Of a stretch of DNA of 9,219 bases, positions 6,460 through 9,219 are shown one piece after another. The position numbers were made by a program, and so were the translations under genes. The number at the start of each line of letters is the position of its first letter. The stretch's first letter is position 1. Origin of the DNA: a halophilic archaeon J07HX64 (GTDB lineage Archaea; Halobacteriota; Halobacteria; Halobacteriales; Haloarculaceae); the NCBI GenBank assembly GCA_000416085.1, contig KE356579.1, positions 741,551 through 750,769 on the forward strand, written 5' to 3'. Below the pieces are notes generated by a model. It was not told where the DNA came from. It worked only from the letters and a program-made list of their open reading frames with translations, and did no database searches.

Positions 6460-7054
6460 CGTTTCGCCCGTCCGCGAGGAGCGGCCGGGACACAACCGAG
6501 AGGCCACCACCGCTGATATCGACACGCGCATCGAACAGCGTCGTCAGACCGGCGAACACCTGCTCGTCGTGTGCTATGGGGTTGATGTGGACGTGTGTGC
6601 GCGCGTCGACTGCCCGGAGTCGTCTGGTGAGAGCGTGGAGAAACTCGTAGACCTCGGTGTAGTCGGCGTACTGGAGCGTGGTCGTCAGGGAGTCGAAACA
6701 GACCGACACCTGGTCGCGCCCGTCGAGCACCTCGTCGATCACGATACCGAGCCGTGTCAGGTCCGCCGGTGCGTCGACCTGGTGTGTTGTCACCGACTCG
6801 TCGTCGGCACTCGGAACGGCGTCGCCGACGGCGATGACAATAACATCGCCGACCGCCTCGTCGTCGAGTTCCGCGGCGTACGCCGACGGCCTGCGCGTGT
6901 AGCTGACGACCAGCACGTCTGTCTCCTCCTCGACCCCGTGTAGCGAGCCACACAGCGACCGCATCCGGTCGGTCGGTGGCCCCGCGAGCAGGACTGTCCG
7001 GGCACTCTCCGGTAGTTCGCTGTCGAGCGTCTCGCTGTCTGTGCCCCCCGACAT
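6455..7054 (-). CDS. RecA/KaiC-fold-like protein lacking Walker A, haloarchaeal family of unknown function
   Basis: This 199-residue acidic protein reads like a degenerate RecA/KaiC-type ATPase core. It has an opening strand TVLLAGPP (20-27) where a Walker A loop would sit but no GK(T/S), a strand DVLVVSYTRRP (46-56), and a Walker-B-like strand QVSVCFDSLTTTLQY (115-129, Asp121). Then comes a helix EVYEFLHALTRRLRAV and a strand THVHINPIAHDE (153-164), as in haloarchaeal KaiC/GvpD/RAD55-like proteins. With no phosphate-binding loop it probably does not hydrolyse ATP and may act as a sensor or regulator; that is inference. The ATG at 7054 lies 1 nt after the stop of the cmi4-like gene, indicating co-transcription. 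The open frame runs much further upstream but there becomes Arg/Ser/Thr-rich shadow of the neighbouring gene. Confidence 0.82.
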   Translation of the reverse strand: MSGGTDSETLDSELPESARTVLLAGPPTDRMRSLCGSLHGVEEETDVLVVSYTRRPSAYAAELDDEAVGDVIVIAVGDAVPSADDESVTTHQVDAPADLTRLGIVIDEVLDGRDQVSVCFDSLTTTLQYADYTEVYEFLHALTRRLRAVDARTHVHINPIAHDEQVFAGLTTLFDARVDISGGGLSVVSRPLLADGRNV

Positions 7055-7055
7055 A

Positions 7056-7664
7056 TCAGAGCTCGACACCGACCTCCGCGCCCTCGGTTGCATCCTCGAG
7101 CCCGTCCTCGTGTGCCTCGGCGGTGAACTGCACCGAGAGGTCGGCGTCGGTGAGCACCTCCTCGAATGCGGTTCGGAAGCGCTGGCTGACCCGGCGGGAC
7201 CGGTCGACTGCCGCCACCGCCGCCGCCGCACGCTCGATCCTGTTCCTGTCGGCGTCGAACTCGGCTGCCAGCCGGTCGACCGGCACGTCCCCGTCGAACT
7301 CGGGGTCCTCGGCACGGATGGCTGTCTCGAGTTCCTCGTTTGGCACCTCATCGTCCCGGACCAGATGCAGGTCCATCCGCGTCCGGAACACCGCTTCCGA
7401 TGTGCACCCGATCGACCCGGCGATTGCGTCGTCGTCCTCACCGGCGTAGAACGCACGCACCAGTTGGCACAACTGGTCGTCCTCGAGCGAACTCTGTAGG
7501 TCGAACTTTCCGTGTAGTCGTTCGAGCACCGACTGTAGCTGCGCGTCGACCGAACCCTCGTCTGTGGCCAGCGAACCGTGTGCGTCCTGCTGTGTCTCGG
7601 TAACCGTCTCGCCGTCGGCCACATCCATGAAGATGTCCCGGAGCTGCTCGGTCTTTTCGTCCAT
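7056..7664 (-). CDS. cmi4: Conditioned medium-induced protein 4 (Cmi4-like), helix-turn-helix protein
   Basis: The 202-residue protein has the family opening MDEKTEQLRDIFMDVADGET and a closing segment DGLEDATEGAE that I recognise from haloarchaeal proteins annotated as conditioned medium-induced protein 4. Two helix-turn-helix-like stretches are visible. One is at about 60-106 (helix, DDAIAGSIGCTSEAVFRTRMDLH); the other is at about 112-152 (PVDRLAAEFDADRNRIERAAAA). They are followed by a helix RRVSQRFRTAFEEVLTDADL. This looks like a DNA-binding or sigma-region-4-like arrangement. The function is not established; the name reflects expression in conditioned medium, so a link to cell density is only suggestive. 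It is the first gene of the cluster, with a strong leaderless promoter. The TRAM gene diverges from it across a 211-bp gap. Confidence 0.85.
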   Translation of the reverse strand: MDEKTEQLRDIFMDVADGETVTETQQDAHGSLATDEGSVDAQLQSVLERLHGKFDLQSSLEDDQLCQLVRAFYAGEDDDAIAGSIGCTSEAVFRTRMDLHLVRDDEVPNEELETAIRAEDPEFDGDVPVDRLAAEFDADRNRIERAAAAVAAVDRSRRVSQRFRTAFEEVLTDADLSVQFTAEAHEDGLEDATEGAEVGVEL

Positions 7665-7686
7665 TCCCCAGTTACTCGTCGGGAGG

Positions 7687-7695
7687 GATATAAAA
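7687..7695 (-). promoter_or_regulatory. TATA box of the cmi4-like gene and cluster
   Basis: On the minus strand TTTTATATC is centred about 27 nt before the ATG at 7664. It is one of the best TATA matches in the window and should give a leaderless transcript for the five-gene cluster. A short inverted repeat CAGT-CCAA-ACTG (7708-7719) lies just upstream of it. Confidence 0.7.
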
Positions 7696-7821
7696 CTCTG
7701 TCCCCGTCAGTCCAAACTGTGTTCGGTTCGCGGCCTGTGCCGATCACAGACCAAACGGTGACCAACGGAAAGATATCTGTATGACAAATTGGCCTTTGCC
7801 GTGGATAGACCGCGAGAGACA

Positions 7822-7837
7822 GGGGTGGGTGAACCCC
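7822..7837. repeat. Inverted repeat directly upstream of the TRAM TATA box
   Basis: GGGGT (7822-7826) and ACCCC (7833-7837) form a perfect 5-bp inverted repeat with a 6-nt spacer. It ends 3 nt before the TATA-like stretch of the TRAM gene and covers the position of the BRE element. A regulator bound here could affect TFB access. It is a candidate operator only. Confidence 0.3.
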
Positions 7838-7840
7838 GGC

Positions 7841-7850
7841 TTTAATATAT
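7841..7850 (+). promoter_or_regulatory. TATA box of the TRAM-domain gene
   Basis: TTTAATATAT is centred about 30 nt before the ATG at 7876 in an AT-rich island, so initiation is expected within a few bases of the start codon. No clear Shine-Dalgarno motif precedes the ATG. Confidence 0.7.
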
Positions 7851-7875
7851 TTCCCCTTCGATATACTACTCAGAG

Positions 7876-8292
7876 ATGGTCGAGATACCTGATTCGTTGC
7901 GGAGTTTGTTCACCGCGAGAGTTGAAGAGCGCGGCGGTCGATATCTGATCGAGATTCCAGAGTCGGAGATAGAACACGAGGCGGCGCGCCCAGGCGAGAC
8001 ATACCGTGTTGCTGTTCTGCCGACACCGGACCCGGTCAGCGGGTCGACGGACACGAGTTCGACGAACTCCGACAGGAGCAGTGGGCCGCCGGACCCGCCG
8101 GTCGACGAGGGGGAGGTCCGCGATGTCACGATCGAGTCTGTTGGTGACCAGGGTGACGGTATCGCAAAGGTCGAACGGGGCTACGTGGTGATCGTGCCCG
8201 ACGCGAAACCCGGCGACCAGCCCACCGTCGAGATTGAGCAGGTAAAGGAGAACGTCGCCTTCGCCCGCGTCATCGACGGCCGACGACCGTAG
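7876..8292 (+). CDS. TRAM-domain RNA-binding protein
   Basis: This 138-residue cytosolic protein has three parts. Residues 1-50 form a small conserved segment (MVEIPDSLRSLFTARVEERG, then YLIEIPESEIE, then PGETYRVAVL). Residues about 51-76 are a Ser/Thr/Pro/Gly/Asp linker. Residues about 77-134 form a TRAM domain, with VTIESVGDQGDGIAKVERGY, a strand YVVIVPDAKPGDQPTVEIEQV and NVAFARVI. TRAM is a beta-barrel RNA-binding module found in tRNA-modifying enzymes. Stand-alone archaeal TRAM proteins have been described as RNA chaperones, for example in cold response of a methanogen, so an RNA-chaperone or translation-linked role is likely here. The start is supported by the TATA box and the family opening. 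It diverges from the cmi4-like cluster and converges on ilvD. Confidence 0.93.
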   Translation: MVEIPDSLRSLFTARVEERGGRYLIEIPESEIEHEAARPGETYRVAVLPTPDPVSGSTDTSSTNSDRSSGPPDPPVDEGEVRDVTIESVGDQGDGIAKVERGYVVIVPDAKPGDQPTVEIEQVKENVAFARVIDGRRP

Positions 8293-8326
8293 ACACCGGG
8301 TCGACGGTCGAGCGGGAGGAAGGGAG

Positions 8327-8353
8327 TATCGACAGGTGACTTTCACCTCGATA
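8327..8353. terminator. Strong bulged hairpin between the convergent TRAM and ilvD genes
   Basis: The arms TATCG (8327-8331) and AGGTGA (8334-8339) pair with TCACCT (8343-8348) and CGATA (8349-8353). This gives 11 base pairs with a 3-nt loop and a 2-nt AC bulge. It lies 34 nt after the TRAM stop and 26 nt beyond the ilvD stop on the other strand. On the plus strand it is followed by the pyrimidine-rich TCTCTTTGCTT. Position and symmetry suit a two-way terminator or 3'-end protecting structure. Confidence 0.5.
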
Positions 8354-8379
8354 TCTCTTTGCTTGTCGTGTGCTGGCGG

Positions 8380-9219
8380 TCAATCCCACTGCACGCCGGG
8401 GTTGGTGACGGCGCCGTTCGCGGCGGAGCCGAAGTCGCGGGTATACTTTGCGAGCACACCGATATCGTACGGTGGGTCCGGGTCGTTTCGCTCCTCGAGA
8501 CGACGGTCGAGTTCTGCGTCGTCGCAGTCAACAGCGAGCGTTCGGTCCGGGATATCCACCGTGACAGTGTCACCGTCCTCCAGGGCGGCGATGGGGCCGC
8601 CGACGTACGCCTCGGGGGCGACGTGGCCGACCATCGGGCCGCGGGTGGCGCCGGAGAACCGGCCGTCGGTCAGCAGGGCGACATCGTCCTCGTGGCCCTG
8701 GCCGACAACGGCGGCGGTCACACCGAGCATCTCCCGCATCCCCGGTCCGCCGCGTGGTCCCTCGTTACGAATGACGATGACATCGCCGCTCTCGATGTCA
8801 CCCTCCTGGACGTAGGCCATCGCCGACTCCTCGCTCTCGAAGACCCGTGCCGGCCCCTCGTGGTGGAACGCATCCCCACCGGTCACCTTCAGCACCGAAC
8901 CGTTCGGCGCGAGATTGCCGGTGAGTATCTTTATCGCCCCTTCGGCCTGTTTCGGGTCGTCGACGGTGTAGAGCCAGTCCTCGTCAACCGCCTCGTCGGG
9001 GGGAAGTCGGCCCGTTTCCTCGAGATGTTCGAGTTCCTCGGCGAGTGTGCGCCCGGTGACAGTCAGCGCGTCACCGTGCAGCAGGTCCGCGTCGAGTAAC
9101 CGCCGGAGCAGCACCGGGACCCCGCCGATCTCGTGGAGGTCGTTCATCACGCGCTCGCCGCCGGGTTGGAGATCCGCAATCTTCGGGGTGCGACGGCTTA
9201 TCTCGTCGAACGTCCCGAT
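8380..9219 (-). CDS. ilvD: Dihydroxy-acid dehydratase, C-terminal half (5' end outside window)
   Basis: The enzyme dehydrates 2,3-dihydroxy-isovalerate and 2,3-dihydroxy-3-methylvalerate in valine, leucine and isoleucine synthesis, using an iron-sulfur cluster. The frame is open through the right edge, giving 279 residues, roughly half of the usual 570-590. Recognisable IlvD blocks are present in order: [77 protein letters not shown] and the C-terminal family signature [19 protein letters not shown]. The serine of FSG is the conserved residue proposed to act as base. It ends NPGVQWD, a usual family end. The cluster-binding cysteines lie mostly in the missing half. The IlvD/Edd family also includes phosphogluconate and sugar-acid dehydratases, but the blocks fit IlvD best. 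Confidence 0.95.
   Translation of the reverse strand: MGTFDEISRRTPKIADLQPGGERVMNDLHEIGGVPVLLRRLLDADLLHGDALTVTGRTLAEELEHLEETGRLPPDEAVDEDWLYTVDDPKQAEGAIKILTGNLAPNGSVLKVTGGDAFHHEGPARVFESEESAMAYVQEGDIESGDVIVIRNEGPRGGPGMREMLGVTAAVVGQGHEDDVALLTDGRFSGATRGPMVGHVAPEAYVGGPIAALEDGDTVTVDIPDRTLAVDCDDAELDRRLEERNDPDPPYDIGVLAKYTRDFGSAANGAVTNPGVQWD

Noticed and set aside
7055..7765. Upstream extension of the RecA-like frame to 7765
   Set aside because: The added 237 residues are Arg/Ser/Thr-rich and overlap the cmi4-like gene on the same strand in another frame; the real start is the ATG at 7054.
1..9219. CRISPR arrays, insertion sequences, tRNA or rRNA genes, integrase sites
   Set aside because: I saw no regularly spaced repeats, transposase motifs, terminal inverted repeats or tRNA-like folds anywhere in the window.

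Overview
The window comes from a halophilic archaeon (class Halobacteria). The DNA is strongly GC-rich, and most predicted proteins are rich in Asp and Glu and poor in Lys. Start codons are often leaderless, with TATA-like boxes centred about 26-28 nt upstream. Several genes match families known mainly or only from haloarchaea: conditioned medium-induced protein 4, the stand-alone TRAM protein and the small acidic protein next to aspartate kinase. I cannot name the genus from sequence alone.

Layout. (1) 2-985 (+) is the C-terminal part of a sulfatase/alkaline-phosphatase-superfamily enzyme cut by the left edge. (2) 986-1242 is a non-coding gap with a perfect hairpin and the leaderless promoter of the next gene. 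(3) 1243-1902 (+) is a YfcE/MJ0936-type metallophosphoesterase. (4) Converging on it from the minus strand are aspartate kinase (1960-3141) and a small acidic protein of unknown function (3193-3522), which lies just upstream of the kinase and is probably co-transcribed with it. (5) 3674-7664 (-) is a five-gene cluster, in transcription order: cmi4-like HTH protein, RecA/KaiC-like protein without a Walker A motif, 112-aa unknown, 289-aa Arg-rich coiled-coil unknown, and a RecJ-like DHH phosphoesterase. (6) 7876-8292 (+) is a TRAM-domain protein divergent from the cluster. (7) 8380-9219 (-) is the C-terminal half of dihydroxy-acid dehydratase (IlvD), cut by the right edge.

How the genes may work together. 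The aspartate kinase and IlvD units are amino-acid biosynthesis genes and appear unrelated to the central cluster. The central cluster joins a DNA-binding-like protein, a RecA-fold protein and a RecJ-like nuclease. That suggests a nucleic-acid maintenance or regulation unit, but the two middle proteins are of unknown function. The divergent TRAM gene (predicted RNA binding) shares its 211-bp control region.

The most notable point is that the RecJ-like gene is frameshifted as given. The DHH catalytic domain is in one frame. The C-terminal DHHA1-like end with its GGGH motif is in another, joined within a low-complexity acidic linker near 3870-3935. One surplus base near 3877-3878 would explain it. 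Whether this is an assembly error, a real mutation or a recoding site cannot be settled from this window.
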